Of a DNA stretch of 64,000 bases, positions 26,900-35,674 are shown piece by piece (position 1 is the first letter of the stretch; each line of letters begins with the position of its first letter). The stretch comes from an uncultured Clostridia bacterium. Its GTDB lineage: Bacteria > Bacillota > Clostridia > TANB77 > CAG-508. The notes below the pieces were generated by a model that was given only the letters and a program-made list of their open reading frames with translations, did no database searches and was not told the origin of the DNA. A program made the position numbers and the translations under genes. Location of the stretch: NCBI GenBank assembly GCA_944388045.1, contig CALXHG010000001.1:62001-126000 (forward strand). The letters run 5' to 3'.

Positions 26900-27363
26900 T
26901 TTTGCCTCTCTTTCTTGGAAGAATGAAAAAAAGAAGTTAATTCATTTCCAAATTAACTTCTAATTGTCAGATATTATTTCAATAACTACATTTTATATTA
27001 AATTTAATCAAATTGCGAAAAATGATAAAATAAAAAAAGCCTTATTTTTCAATGGTTTGAGTATGTTTTCGCATTTGCCGTATTATCTCAGTTTATATTA
27101 ACTTTATTTTCTCTCATTTTTTCTCCTCTTTTATTAAATTTTATCTATAATATAATAGCATAAAAGCAAGTAATTTTCAACACATTACTTGCTTTTTGAA
27201 TTTATCAATAATATTACTCTTTTTAATTTGTTCTATCTCGATTTGAGTTTTTGACTGAAAAGATAAAATCTCAAATGGCTAGAGCTTATAGCTTTTTATA
27301 CAATAGGAAAATAGAACTTTTCTATTATATAAAAATATTTTGTAACATTTTTTATAATATGTT
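26900..27363. other. 464-bp gap with several hairpins
   Basis: It holds a perfect 11-bp hairpin (26932-26942 with 26951-26961), a ribosome-site-like GAGGAGA with a 9-codon frame on the minus strand (ATG at about 27120), a strong terminator (27163-27197), and a structured patch at 27238-27330 with ATTTGAG/CTCAAAT pairing. No gene is supported. Confidence 0.45.
27163..27197. terminator. Terminator between the ParA wreck and the chromosomal cluster
   Basis: AAAGCAAGTAAT and ATTACTTGCTTTTT arms with a 9-base loop. It works on the plus strand with a T-run and on the minus strand with a shorter one. Confidence 0.75.
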
Positions 27364-27849
27364 TTAATAAAATTTGTACTGATTTTTATCATCTCTTTTG
27401 TCTCTTTTTTCTAGTTCTTTATCATATTCATTTTTTTCAAAATACCACTCTGTAGTTTTATGTTTTGAATCCTTATTCCTTACTCTTAAAACTATACTAT
27501 CCATTAAACAAAATAAAGCTAATAAAATTGCACATAAATCACATACCAAATTTGAAGTCATCTCTATTGATAAAGTTTCACCATTAATCAATTTAATAAA
27601 TTCATTAAAAAAATGTTCTCCAAAATACATTCCATATATCAAAGTATATGCTAATGCTCCTATTATTTTTCTTTTGGCTACCAATACAATACATATTATT
27701 ATAATAAATGAAATACTAATTTCTAAAGTTAAATTATAAGCAAATATTCCTATAATATCTATTGAGTATTGTGTACAAACAGCGACAATTGCTCTAAATA
27801 GCCAAAACATAATCATAAATATTAATATAAGTATTGTTGAAAAAGCCAT
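27364..27849 (-). CDS. Membrane protein of unknown function
   Basis: 161 residues with four hydrophobic segments (about 3-25, 28-62, 64-80 and 100-120), then a charged cytoplasmic tail (about 122-161, rich in Lys, Asp and Glu). No family is recognised. It is the last gene of the minus-strand cluster after DUF1292, 23 bases downstream of it. Confidence 0.7.
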   Translation of the reverse strand: MAFSTILILIFMIMFWLFRAIVAVCTQYSIDIIGIFAYNLTLEISISFIIIICIVLVAKRKIIGALAYTLIYGMYFGEHFFNEFIKLINGETLSIEMTSNLVCDLCAILLALFCLMDSIVLRVRNKDSKHKTTEWYFEKNEYDKELEKRDKRDDKNQYKFY

Positions 27850-27872
27850 TAATTATTTCACCAACCTTAATT

Positions 27873-28172
27873 TTAGTCTTCATCCATAAAATTGAATTCA
27901 TCTTTGTATTTTTCTTTAAAAATTTGAAAAACTTTATTTAAAATTTGTTCATCATCAACACCAATATAAGATTCTTCTCCAGCATCTTCATCTGTGCTCT
28001 CTAATTTTAATATAACAACTTCTCCTTCTTCTTCTTCACCTTCACTAGCTACTGGTAGAAGAACAACATATTCTTCTCCATCTAATTCAACCAAATCTAA
28101 AAATTCAAATCTAACTACATTTCCGTCCTCATCATTAAGCTCAATTATATTATCTAATTCTTCGTTTTCCAT
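27873..28172 (-). CDS. DUF1292 family acidic protein (YrzB-like)
   Basis: 99 residues. NIIELNDEDGNVVRFEFLDLVELDGEEYVVLLP is the DUF1292 signature, followed by a very acidic EGEEEEGEVVILKLE. In Firmicutes it is almost always encoded directly after ireB (yrzL) and ruvX (yrrK), as here. The function is unknown. ATG 28172 follows GAAAGGAAAG. Confidence 0.93.
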   Translation of the reverse strand: MENEELDNIIELNDEDGNVVRFEFLDLVELDGEEYVVLLPVASEGEEEEGEVVILKLESTDEDAGEESYIGVDDEQILNKVFQIFKEKYKDEFNFMDED

Positions 28173-28202
28173 ATTATTAATCTTTCCTTTCTATTATATA
28201 TA

Positions 28203-28631
28203 TTAAATTTTTTCATTTTTTATTTTATTTAAATATGTTTCTAGTATATATACTGCTGAAATAGTATCTACTATTTTTTTCTTTTTATTCTTATTTATAT
28301 CTAAAAAGTTCATTGTCTTATGAGCTGCAACTGTTGTTAATCTTTCATCTATTGTCTCAATTTTCATTTTATTATATTTGCATTTTAACTTATGTATAAA
28401 TTTGTCTGTAACTTCAGTTCTTTCAGACTCTGTTCCATTCATATTTATTGGTCTTCCTATAACAATTGTATCTATTGAATATTCATTAAAAATTTCATCA
28501 AGTCTTTTTAAAATAATTTTATCTGAACCTTTATTATTTATTGTTTCTAATCCCTGTACAGTAATATTTAAAGAATCTGTAATCGCAATTCCTGTTCTGG
28601 AATCACCATAATCTATTCCTAAAATCCTCAT
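28203..28631 (-). CDS. ruvX: Pre-16S rRNA nuclease / Holliday junction resolvase-like RuvX (YqgF)
   Basis: 142 residues, RNase H-like fold. MRILGIDYGDSRTGIAITD carries the first catalytic Asp, IVIGRPINMNGTES follows, and IETIDERLTTVAA carries the later acidic residues. The family matures the 5' end of 16S rRNA and has been linked to recombination. It lies between ireB and DUF1292 in the conserved order. Confidence 0.95.
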   Translation of the reverse strand: MRILGIDYGDSRTGIAITDSLNITVQGLETINNKGSDKIILKRLDEIFNEYSIDTIVIGRPINMNGTESERTEVTDKFIHKLKCKYNKMKIETIDERLTTVAAHKTMNFLDINKNKKKKIVDTISAVYILETYLNKIKNEKI

Positions 28632-28657
28632 AAATAATAATTTCCTTTCATTTTAAA

Positions 28658-28921
28658 TTAATCTTCAAGATTAATAAAATTTTTAACCATCTTCTCAAGC
28701 AATTCGTCTCTTTCAATCATTCTAATCTTATTTCTTGCATTATTATGACTAGTGATATATGTTGGATCTCCTGATAAAATATACCCAACAATTTGATTTA
28801 TAGGATTATATCCTTTTTCAACTAAAGCATCATAAACTTCTTTTAAAATTTCCCTAGCCTTTTCGTTTTTTTCTTTTTCAAAATTAAAGCTCATTGTTTT
28901 ATCAAAATCCATATTATTCAC
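28658..28921 (-). CDS. ireB: IreB family regulatory phosphoprotein
   Basis: 87 residues. [31 protein letters not shown] followed by [21 protein letters not shown] is the IreB (DUF965, YrzL) signature. In enterococci IreB is a phosphorylation target of the Ser/Thr kinase IreK and modulates cephalosporin tolerance; a threonine near the N-terminus (KTMSFNF) is in the right place. It starts 27 bases after the GAF/GGDEF gene's stop. Confidence 0.95.
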   Translation of the reverse strand: MNNMDFDKTMSFNFEKEKNEKAREILKEVYDALVEKGYNPINQIVGYILSGDPTYITSHNNARNKIRMIERDELLEKMVKNFINLED

Positions 28922-28947
28922 TTTCCTTTCATTTAATAGATTTATCC

Positions 28948-30102
28948 TTAAATTGTTGTTATATTATTTTCACTCTTATCACAACTGTCTAGATATTGCT
29001 CAAGTTTTTTTAATACCTCTTCCATTCCTGTTCCTTTATAATATGTAGTTATTACAAAATTTAACTTTGGTTTTACAACTTCACTATTTTTATCTTTTTT
29101 GTTTGTTTTCTTTTTCTTATCTATTTCATCTAATTCAATTTCTTCAAAATTATCTTTTTTTAAAGAAATATTCAATTTCTCTATTTCTTGTTTTTGATTT
29201 TCTATAAAACTAACTGCTGAATCTGGATCTACTCCAGAAAATACTATTACAAATTTAGGTCCCATATATCTAATAAATAAATATTCATCAACTATGTTAT
29301 TTTTTATATATTGACTTACTTTTATTATTGTTTCATTTCCAAGTTTTCTCGAATATTTTTCGTTTATTTCTTCTATATTTGCTATTCTAAACATACAAAC
29401 AGCAGATGTTGTGTATTGATCTATAATCTTTTTTCCTTCTCCATATAAATATTCTTCAGAATAAAGCCCTGTAAATAAATCTTTTCGTACAATAGACTCA
29501 AGAGTTTTTTGATGTACAACTGTTCTTAATACAGCTACTATATTATCTTTTATAACTTCAAATATAGTTGTATCTATATTGTCAAAATCATGTGGAACAC
29601 CACTCTCTATTATCCAATATCCAATATATACATTTTCTTCATATATTGGGAAAAATATTGCTGATTTTGCTCTTGCAAATTCTGATTCTTGATATGGTAA
29701 TTTTTCTTTATCATTATTTACTGTTATATATTTAGGTGTTGCAGTTGCTACACTATCTTTAAATATAGGAACATCTTGTAATTTTTTTAGTGTTTCCCAA
29801 TGTTTTTTATCAACATTTGATGCTTTTATTTGATATTCTGTTCCATCAAAAACTACAATTGTAGAATATTTTATTTCATATTTTTCAATTAGTATATCAT
29901 TAATTTTTTGGATTTTTTCATCAACTGAAGATGTTTCTCCAATAGTTGTTAAAAAATCTTGTAATACTCTTAAATTATTAGCTTGTCTATTTAGGGCATT
30001 AAATTGCTCTATTTTCTTATGTATTGTTATATTATAAATTAGTAAACCAATTATCATTGCGACTAATATAATTATAATTATTGTCACCCTTTTTCCCTCC
30101 AA
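28948..30102 (-). CDS. Membrane-anchored GAF plus degenerate GGDEF protein
   Basis: 384 residues. There is one N-terminal membrane helix (about 5-26), a GAF-like domain (about 45-195, ..[16 protein letters not shown].. and [22 protein letters not shown]) and a GGDEF-type domain (about 208-375, starting [13 protein letters not shown]). The active-site GGDEF is replaced by MGPKF, so it cannot make cyclic di-GMP and probably acts as a sensor or scaffold. An inserted Lys-rich, charged segment (about 320-345) is unusual. It follows the TadZ-like gene by two bases, so it is in the same operon. Confidence 0.8.
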   Translation of the reverse strand: MEGKRVTIIIIILVAMIIGLLIYNITIHKKIEQFNALNRQANNLRVLQDFLTTIGETSSVDEKIQKINDILIEKYEIKYSTIVVFDGTEYQIKASNVDKKHWETLKKLQDVPIFKDSVATATPKYITVNNDKEKLPYQESEFARAKSAIFFPIYEENVYIGYWIIESGVPHDFDNIDTTIFEVIKDNIVAVLRTVVHQKTLESIVRKDLFTGLYSEEYLYGEGKKIIDQYTTSAVCMFRIANIEEINEKYSRKLGNETIIKVSQYIKNNIVDEYLFIRYMGPKFVIVFSGVDPDSAVSFIENQKQEIEKLNISLKKDNFEEIELDEIDKKKKTNKKDKNSEVVKPKLNFVITTYYKGTGMEEVLKKLEQYLDSCDKSENNITTI

Positions 30103-30104
30103 TA

Positions 30105-32528
30105 CTAATAATTATTTCTCATTTGATTAAATGTATTATTTTTCATTGATGGTGGAGCATATTTTCCGCTTCCTTGTGAAGTATTTTTTTCATATACCAT
30201 AGTTGCCAATTGTTTTAGTTTTTGTAATAAATCTTTTGAATATCCTTTTAAAGAAATGTCACAAATTACAAGTCCATCTAAATATCTTAGATATGTCTTT
30301 AATTCAAATGGTATTGTAATTCTTTTTACTGTTCTTCTATTAAATAATTCTTTTCTAACAGTCATTCCTGCATCATTATAAATAGAAATGCCTCCAACTA
30401 ATAAGTCTTCATTTAATTCTTTCGTTTTTATAAATTTATTTAAAATAACTCTTGCTTTTGATTCATTAAATAATCCTTTATCACTTAATTTTCTTAGAAA
30501 AGCTGTAAGTGGTTGTATTGTAAGAATATCCATTGATTGAACAACATATATTTCTTGTGCGTATTTAAAATATCTTTCTGGTGTTGAAAAATCACAATCC
30601 ATCAATATCATTGTATGATTTTTTAATAATGTTTTTATAATTGTTTCTACATCTTCCATTTCTTCAATATCAAATGCAGATGTATAAACTGTTAAATCTT
30701 TATGCACTTCTACACCTTTTGCAATATCATTTCTTAAATTTTTGAAACATTCATTAGCTCTAACTCTTAAATTTTCTTCATTTTTTGTATATATATAATA
30801 TGCATTTCTATTTTGAGTTAAATCTAAAATTGCAGTATCAATACCATTCATAGACAATATTTCTGCAACATTATTTACTAAAAATGATGTACCATTTTTA
30901 CTTGTTCCAACAAATGATACTAATTTTTGATTTGGTGTCATAATATTTTCTAAATTTAATTCTTCATATTGTTTTTGATTGTTAAATGACATATTAAAAT
31001 TATCTTCTTCATATGTATTTGAATTATTATAATTTGGTGTATATGAATTAAATTTATCTTCATTTTCATCTTGAGAATTATTAATATCATCATCATTATT
31101 ATTATCATAGTTATTGCTGTTTTGTTGTATTGGTTCAAATCCTGGTAAAGTTGTTGAACTTTCATATGAGCTTTGGTTTAAACCTGGTAATATTTCATCA
31201 ATATCTTCATCATCATCTTGAACATCTGTATTGTCAAATCCTGGTAAAATTGTATCTTCATCTTTATCTGTATTTTCAAATCCTGGTAAAATTGTATCTT
31301 CATCTTTATCTGTATTTTCAAATCCTGGCAAAACATTATCTTCATTTATAGTTTCATTAGCATTAGATTCTAGTGTTTCATTTTTCCTTGGACGTCCTCT
31401 TTTTCTTTTTGGAGCTTGTTCTACTGGTTCTGTTACAATCTTTTTTGGTCTTCCTCTACCTCTTTTTATTGGTTCTACTTGTTGTTCATCTTGTATTAAT
31501 TTTTGAGGTTCTTCTTTAATTTCACCTATTGGTTCTAATTCAACTTCTGGTTCATTAATTATATTTTCTTCATCTTTAGTTTCAAAATTATTTATTTCGT
31601 CTAATTCATCTTCATCTATATCAATTTGCATTGAATTATTATTTGGTACTATTTTTCTCGTTTGATTAGAACTCATTGCTGATGGTATTACTACTGGCTC
31701 TTTCATCATATTTGAAGATCCTTTTCCTAACATAATCTCACTTGTTCCAGGTTGATTTTCTTGTTTTTTTACTTGTTTTCTATTTTGTCTTGATTCCTTT
31801 TTTGAAAATCTTACATTATTAGATATTTTGCTATTTACTGCATTAATTTGTATATATTTATTAGATTTTTCCTCTAGAACAGCTTTTATGTTTAATGGTA
31901 AAAATTGGCATATAACTTTTAATTGTTTATCATTATATTGACTTGCAATACTATCAAAACTATCTACTATTTTTTCTTCATCTGCTCCAATTCTTTTGTA
32001 ATGTGCTAATATATTTTGAATTTCTAATTCACTTACTTCATTTTCATCATCTTTTTCATAAGATACATCTTTAGAATCAATTTTATAATAAATTTTTGCA
32101 TCTTTTTTTGAGCGTGGTCTATTTATTAATCTGCAAACTTCATTAATACTTCTATCATTTCCGATTATAGCATTATAAATTCCTATTCCAAAAAGTTTTA
32201 CAAGTATATCTTCTCCTTTTTGTCTTCTTTCCTCACAAATTAATATAATAGGAATATCTTCTCCTCTTAAGTTAGAAGCTTCATCACTAATACTATCTAA
32301 TCTTCCAAAAATAAAATTATCCATTTGTTCATAATCAGAGTTTACATATTGTTCTAAATCTTCACTTATTACAACTCTATCATATGTTTTATCTCTTTGT
32401 AATTCTTTTAAAATTGCGTTAAAATAATATACATTTTTATATGTTATTATTTCTTTGTATTCTTTTTGATATTGATTTACAATAGCTTCAGACATTTTAT
32501 CATTACTTACTGCAAATAAGACTCTCAT
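30105..32528 (-). CDS. TadZ/CpaE-like protein with acidic AT-hook linker
   Basis: 807 residues in three parts. (1) N-terminal atypical receiver-like domain (about 1-150: MRVLFAVSND.., DRVVISEDL, DIPIILICEERR). (2) A disordered acidic linker (about 240-530) with two AT-hook cores (RGRGRPKK, RKRGRPRK) and five LPGF/LPGL motifs, three within nearly exact 14-residue repeats. (3) A MinD/ParA-type ATPase domain (about 537-780) with an altered P-loop VSFVGTSKNGTSFLV lacking the usual GKT lysine, and ILMDCDFSTPERYF. Receiver plus degenerate ATPase is the layout of TadZ/CpaE, which place pilus or secretion machines at a site in the cell. The linker is not typical of them. It sits 3 bases after a VirB2-like gene. 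Confidence 0.75.
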   Translation of the reverse strand: MRVLFAVSNDKMSEAIVNQYQKEYKEIITYKNVYYFNAILKELQRDKTYDRVVISEDLEQYVNSDYEQMDNFIFGRLDSISDEASNLRGEDIPIILICEERRQKGEDILVKLFGIGIYNAIIGNDRSINEVCRLINRPRSKKDAKIYYKIDSKDVSYEKDDENEVSELEIQNILAHYKRIGADEEKIVDSFDSIASQYNDKQLKVICQFLPLNIKAVLEEKSNKYIQINAVNSKISNNVRFSKKESRQNRKQVKKQENQPGTSEIMLGKGSSNMMKEPVVIPSAMSSNQTRKIVPNNNSMQIDIDEDELDEINNFETKDEENIINEPEVELEPIGEIKEEPQKLIQDEQQVEPIKRGRGRPKKIVTEPVEQAPKRKRGRPRKNETLESNANETINEDNVLPGFENTDKDEDTILPGFENTDKDEDTILPGFDNTDVQDDDEDIDEILPGLNQSSYESSTTLPGFEPIQQNSNNYDNNNDDDINNSQDENEDKFNSYTPNYNNSNTYEEDNFNMSFNNQKQYEELNLENIMTPNQKLVSFVGTSKNGTSFLVNNVAEILSMNGIDTAILDLTQNRNAYYIYTKNEENLRVRANECFKNLRNDIAKGVEVHKDLTVYTSAFDIEEMEDVETIIKTLLKNHTMILMDCDFSTPERYFKYAQEIYVVQSMDILTIQPLTAFLRKLSDKGLFNESKARVILNKFIKTKELNEDLLVGGISIYNDAGMTVRKELFNRRTVKRITIPFELKTYLRYLDGLVICDISLKGYSKDLLQKLKQLATMVYEKNTSQGSGKYAPPSMKNNTFNQMRNNY
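31234..31330 (-). repeat. 42-bp tandem repeat coding 14-residue LPGF units
   Basis: Units 31234-31275 and 31276-31317 are identical or nearly so, and a third partial unit begins at 31318. Each encodes the EDTILPGFENTDKD pattern. Looser copies with LPGL and LPGF lie at about 31130-31200. The number of units may vary between strains. Confidence 0.8.
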
Positions 32529-32531
32529 TTG

Positions 32532-32936
32532 TTACCCCCTTCCAAATTTTACAATAATAGCAAAAGCTAAAGGTAAAACTTGACATATTACTAAAATGGT
32601 TATAAAAGAAACCATCATTACTAATCCTTTTTCTTGTGTATCTAGTTTTCTTATACCTATAATATATTGATATATTGCACTAATAGCTATACCTAAAAAG
32701 CAAAGTGGAATACTGTATATTCTTATTACATTTAATATATATGCTGTTATTCCATATGCATCTGAACCATATTTTTGTTTATAATCTTCTATACTTTTAG
32801 CTGCATTTTCTTTTATTTTTATTAATTGACTTTCATTTTCAGCATCAAGTATATCATTTTCGGCATATACTTGTGTACATGAAAAAACTGAAAGTATTAA
32901 TATAAAAATTACAATACTCGCAAATACTTTTTTCAT
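32532..32936 (-). CDS. VirB2/TrbC-like two-helix membrane protein
   Basis: 134 residues. The signal peptide (about 1-25, MKKVFASIVIFILILSVFS, cleavage near VYA-EN) is followed by a charged helix (about 28-60). Two membrane helices (about 67-90 and 104-130) are separated by a short basic turn (GIRKLDTQEKG). This is the topology of conjugative pilin precursors (VirB2, TrbC), where two helices face each other. It is directly upstream of the TadZ-like gene (3-base gap). An alternative is a holin-like or unrelated small membrane protein. The ribosome site is AAAGGAT. Confidence 0.6.
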   Translation of the reverse strand: MKKVFASIVIFILILSVFSCTQVYAENDILDAENESQLIKIKENAAKSIEDYKQKYGSDAYGITAYILNVIRIYSIPLCFLGIAISAIYQYIIGIRKLDTQEKGLVMMVSFITILVICQVLPLAFAIIVKFGRG

Positions 32937-32993
32937 ATTATTTTATATCCTTTCTAACTCTATTATACCTATATATCATACACTAGAATTTTA

Positions 32994-33020
32994 AAAATAG
33001 CAAGTTTTTCTTGCTATTTT
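32994..33020 (-). terminator. Terminator after the glucosaminidase gene
   Basis: AAATAGCAAG and CTTGCTATTT arms around five T residues begin right at the stop of the 33021 gene, and a T-run follows on the minus strand. The VirB2-like gene downstream therefore needs its own promoter; TATAAT on the minus strand lies near 32970. Confidence 0.8.
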
Positions 33021-34202
33021 TTATAATTTTTTATATAAATATTCCATATGACTATAAACTTTTTCAGCCCAAGCTTTATCTGTTGCATATTTTTTATTAA
33101 CAGCAGAAATTGTATTTCCATTGTAGTATGTTCCAACAGCAGTTTCTCCATTAGAAATTGTTGTTCCCCTAGGGTTTAAATAATATTTAACTAAAACTCT
33201 TGCAATTAAATCTATACCTTCTGCATATGTATCAAAATAACTAGCACTATTATATGGATTTGAATCATATGCTTTATATCCAAATAAATTTCTTTTATTT
33301 ATTGCGATTTTTGAAGTTCCCCATCCACTTTCATGTATTCCAATTGCTGCCACAAAAAGTCCATTTATATCATATTGTTTTTCTATATAATAGAAATATT
33401 CTGCATTATCACAAAATATGCTATTTGTATCTTTTGAATCTGTAAGTACTTTCTTAAATTGTTCTAATGATAGCCCACTAGGTTTATCAATTGCCATATC
33501 AAAAGAATATTGGAAATCAACTTTGTTGTTATCATCTTTTATAAAATTAGGATTAGAATAAATACTTGCAATATTTTGTGTCTTAACCCATCCAGTTTGT
33601 CCATTTTGCGATATTTTACACCAATCTCCATCAATCTCTAAAACTTTTAATATGGTATTTTTAGTTAATGTAGTTTTTTTTCTGCTTTGATTATTATTTT
33701 CTGCTTTAACATCAACTCTATCAGATGTTACATATACTTCACACCCTTTTGTAATTTTATATTCTTTTTTTGTATCTGATGTTCCTACTTCAACAATTTT
33801 ATTCACAACTCCTATTACTGTTGTTGTACTTAAAATTTCTTCATGTTCTTGTCCATTTTCATCGATAATTTTTTTCTTTACAATTTGTTGCTTTCCTGTT
33901 CTTCCCTCTTGTAAAACTTGAATTACTCCTTTAGGTAACTCACTATTATTCTTATATTGTGTTATGTATTCAATATTTACTTCTTCTGTTATGATTTGCT
34001 CAGTATTTTTTTTTGTATTTTGAAGTATAATATTTTCTATGTCGATTTTTTCAGCATTAGAAATATCAATATTTTTTATTTCACTATTATTTGCATATAC
34101 TACTTTTTTATTTGTATAATTATATAAAAAATATATTATTATAAATATAATAGTAAAAAATGTAATAATTAATAAAATTTTTCTTTTTTCTTTTGAATTC
34201 AT
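33021..34202 (-). CDS. Secreted G5-SH3-glucosaminidase wall hydrolase
   Basis: 393 residues. N-terminal membrane anchor or signal (about 6-28). G5 domain at about 72-135 (INIEYITQY.., LPKGVIQVLQEGRTGKQQIVKK). SH3-type domain at about 150-215 (VYVTSDRVDVKAENNN.., VLEIDGDWCKISQNGQTGWVKTQNI). C-terminal glucosaminidase (LytG/LytD type) at about 245-390 with the catalytic Glu in AAIGIHESGWGTSKIA and later NLFGYKAYD and YAEGID. It cleaves glycan strands, and G5 is thought to bind N-acetylglucosamine or wall polymers. It is divergently transcribed from 34387 and lies upstream of the VirB2-like/TadZ-like genes. Confidence 0.9.
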   Translation of the reverse strand: MNSKEKRKILLIITFFTIIFIIIYFLYNYTNKKVVYANNSEIKNIDISNAEKIDIENIILQNTKKNTEQIITEEVNIEYITQYKNNSELPKGVIQVLQEGRTGKQQIVKKKIIDENGQEHEEILSTTTVIGVVNKIVEVGTSDTKKEYKITKGCEVYVTSDRVDVKAENNNQSRKKTTLTKNTILKVLEIDGDWCKISQNGQTGWVKTQNIASIYSNPNFIKDDNNKVDFQYSFDMAIDKPSGLSLEQFKKVLTDSKDTNSIFCDNAEYFYYIEKQYDINGLFVAAIGIHESGWGTSKIAINKRNLFGYKAYDSNPYNSASYFDTYAEGIDLIARVLVKYYLNPRGTTISNGETAVGTYYNGNTISAVNKKYATDKAWAEKVYSHMEYLYKKL

Positions 34203-34386
34203 TATAAATAATCAAAATTAGTTTTTACTAATTATTCTCCTTTCTTAGAATAATAATTCTTAAATATATTGTAATATTTTTGATTTTTTTTGTCAATTTA
34301 TTTTCTATGGAAAATTTTAATAATCTATTGCCTATTAACATATTTTATAATATTATATTCTTATTAACAAAGGAGGAAATTTTGTT
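34203..34386. promoter_or_regulatory. Divergent promoter region
   Basis: Spacer between the wall hydrolase (minus) and a membrane-anchored protein (plus). AGGAGG at 34371-34376 serves the plus-strand TTG start. AT-rich -10-like boxes are present on both strands, but I cannot fix one. Confidence 0.35.
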
Positions 34387-35172
34387 TTGAAAAACATACC
34401 TAAAAAATCTATTTTTATTATTACTTTTACTATTTCAATAATTTTACTAATTTATTTATGTAATATTGTATATACCACATTTTTAAATAAATTATATATG
34501 GAAAATTATTATCAGAATAATAATGTTTTTTGTATAAATAAAATTGTACTTTTTAGTAGTGCTAATGCTAGTTCTACTATTAATTCAAATAATACAACAA
34601 CAATTAGTAATTTATATCAATATACAGATATAGCTATTTTTATTGATAATTATTCAAGTAACTATACTTTAGAAAACACTTTAAAATCAGTATCAATAGA
34701 AAATGTATCAATAAATAGAGCACCAAAAGTTGGTAGCACAAGTTTGTATTACAAAAATTTAAATGATTTTTCTACACCCAATTTTTCTATAGAAAATAAA
34801 TTTGAAAAAAACTTAAATTTCAATATATCATCTGAAGATTCCATTGATTTTTCAACTCCAACTTTATATAACAACTGTGCTAATCCAATTACAATTAGTT
34901 ATATAAATTCTAATCTAATTGATAGTTATACAATAAATAATGAAAGTCAAATTTCTTATGATGGTTCTCTTTTAAAAGATTGTAATATTATTTTAAATGA
35001 TTTACAATGTAGTTTTAGTTTTTATATTATAATTGAAAATAATTTAGGACATAAATATAGATGCCCTGTAAATATAGATATTCCTTTATCTCAAGAAAAT
35101 GCATCTATTTATGATGGCACCTTAACTTATACTTATTATCCAAATTATAAATTCTATTTATATACAAATTAA
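34387..35172 (+). CDS. Membrane-anchored extracellular protein, unknown
   Basis: 261 residues from TTG 34387, 10 bases after AGGAGG. One N-terminal membrane segment (about 9-32) is followed by a Ser/Thr/Asn-rich exported domain with repeated short strands and no recognised family. It is the only plus-strand gene in a long minus-strand stretch and is divergent from the wall hydrolase, so the two may be co-regulated surface proteins. Confidence 0.65.
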   Translation: MKNIPKKSIFIITFTISIILLIYLCNIVYTTFLNKLYMENYYQNNNVFCINKIVLFSSANASSTINSNNTTTISNLYQYTDIAIFIDNYSSNYTLENTLKSVSIENVSINRAPKVGSTSLYYKNLNDFSTPNFSIENKFEKNLNFNISSEDSIDFSTPTLYNNCANPITISYINSNLIDSYTINNESQISYDGSLLKDCNIILNDLQCSFSFYIIIENNLGHKYRCPVNIDIPLSQENASIYDGTLTYTYYPNYKFYLYTN

Positions 35173-35337
35173 AATCACTAAATAGTTAAATATTGAATAT
35201 TTTATTTTTTAATATTTTATATTTAACTATTTATTTTTTTGTATATAAAAATTTATGAAACTTTTAACATTGTATAAATTATAAATAAAATTTAATATTT
35301 ATAATTGTATTTTCAAAAGAAAATTCATCTTTTTATA

Positions 35338-35478
35338 TTATGAATTATATATTCTATAATATTGAGCTATTAGTTCATCTAATTCAACACTTAATTGATA
35401 GATTATATTATAATCTTGTCCAGTAACAATACTTTCATTTAATTTATCACGTAATTTACATATTTCATCATTTAACAT
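35338..35478 (-). CDS. Spo0E-like aspartyl-phosphate phosphatase
   Basis: 46 residues from ATG 35478 (ribosome site AAAGGAGAG). The sequence MLNDEICKLRDKLNESIVTG.. is followed by LSVELDELIAQYY, which carries the family motif S-x-E-L-D-x-L-I. Two helices separated by a turn are predicted. Spo0E proteins remove phosphate from Spo0A-P and hold back sporulation. It is isolated in an otherwise empty gap between 35172 and 35675. The short length is normal for clostridial members. Confidence 0.85.
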   Translation of the reverse strand: MLNDEICKLRDKLNESIVTGQDYNIIYQLSVELDELIAQYYRIYNS

Positions 35479-35674
35479 ACAGTATCTCTCCTTTTTTACA
35501 TTTATTTCTCTGTACATTTATAAATTAACATATTTTTACAATTTAGTCAATAAATTGTTTCAATTTTTTTACTATTTTTGATTACATATTTTCCCTATTT
35601 TTTTATTTTTTTGACATTTTTCTATTCAACTTTTCATAATCTACCAAAAAGTACATTTCTTTTTCATTACATTT

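Noticed and set aside
31130-31506. Possible CRISPR-like or repeat array
   Set aside because: The 42-bp repeats have no spacers and stay in frame with the 807-residue protein, so they are coding tandem repeats.
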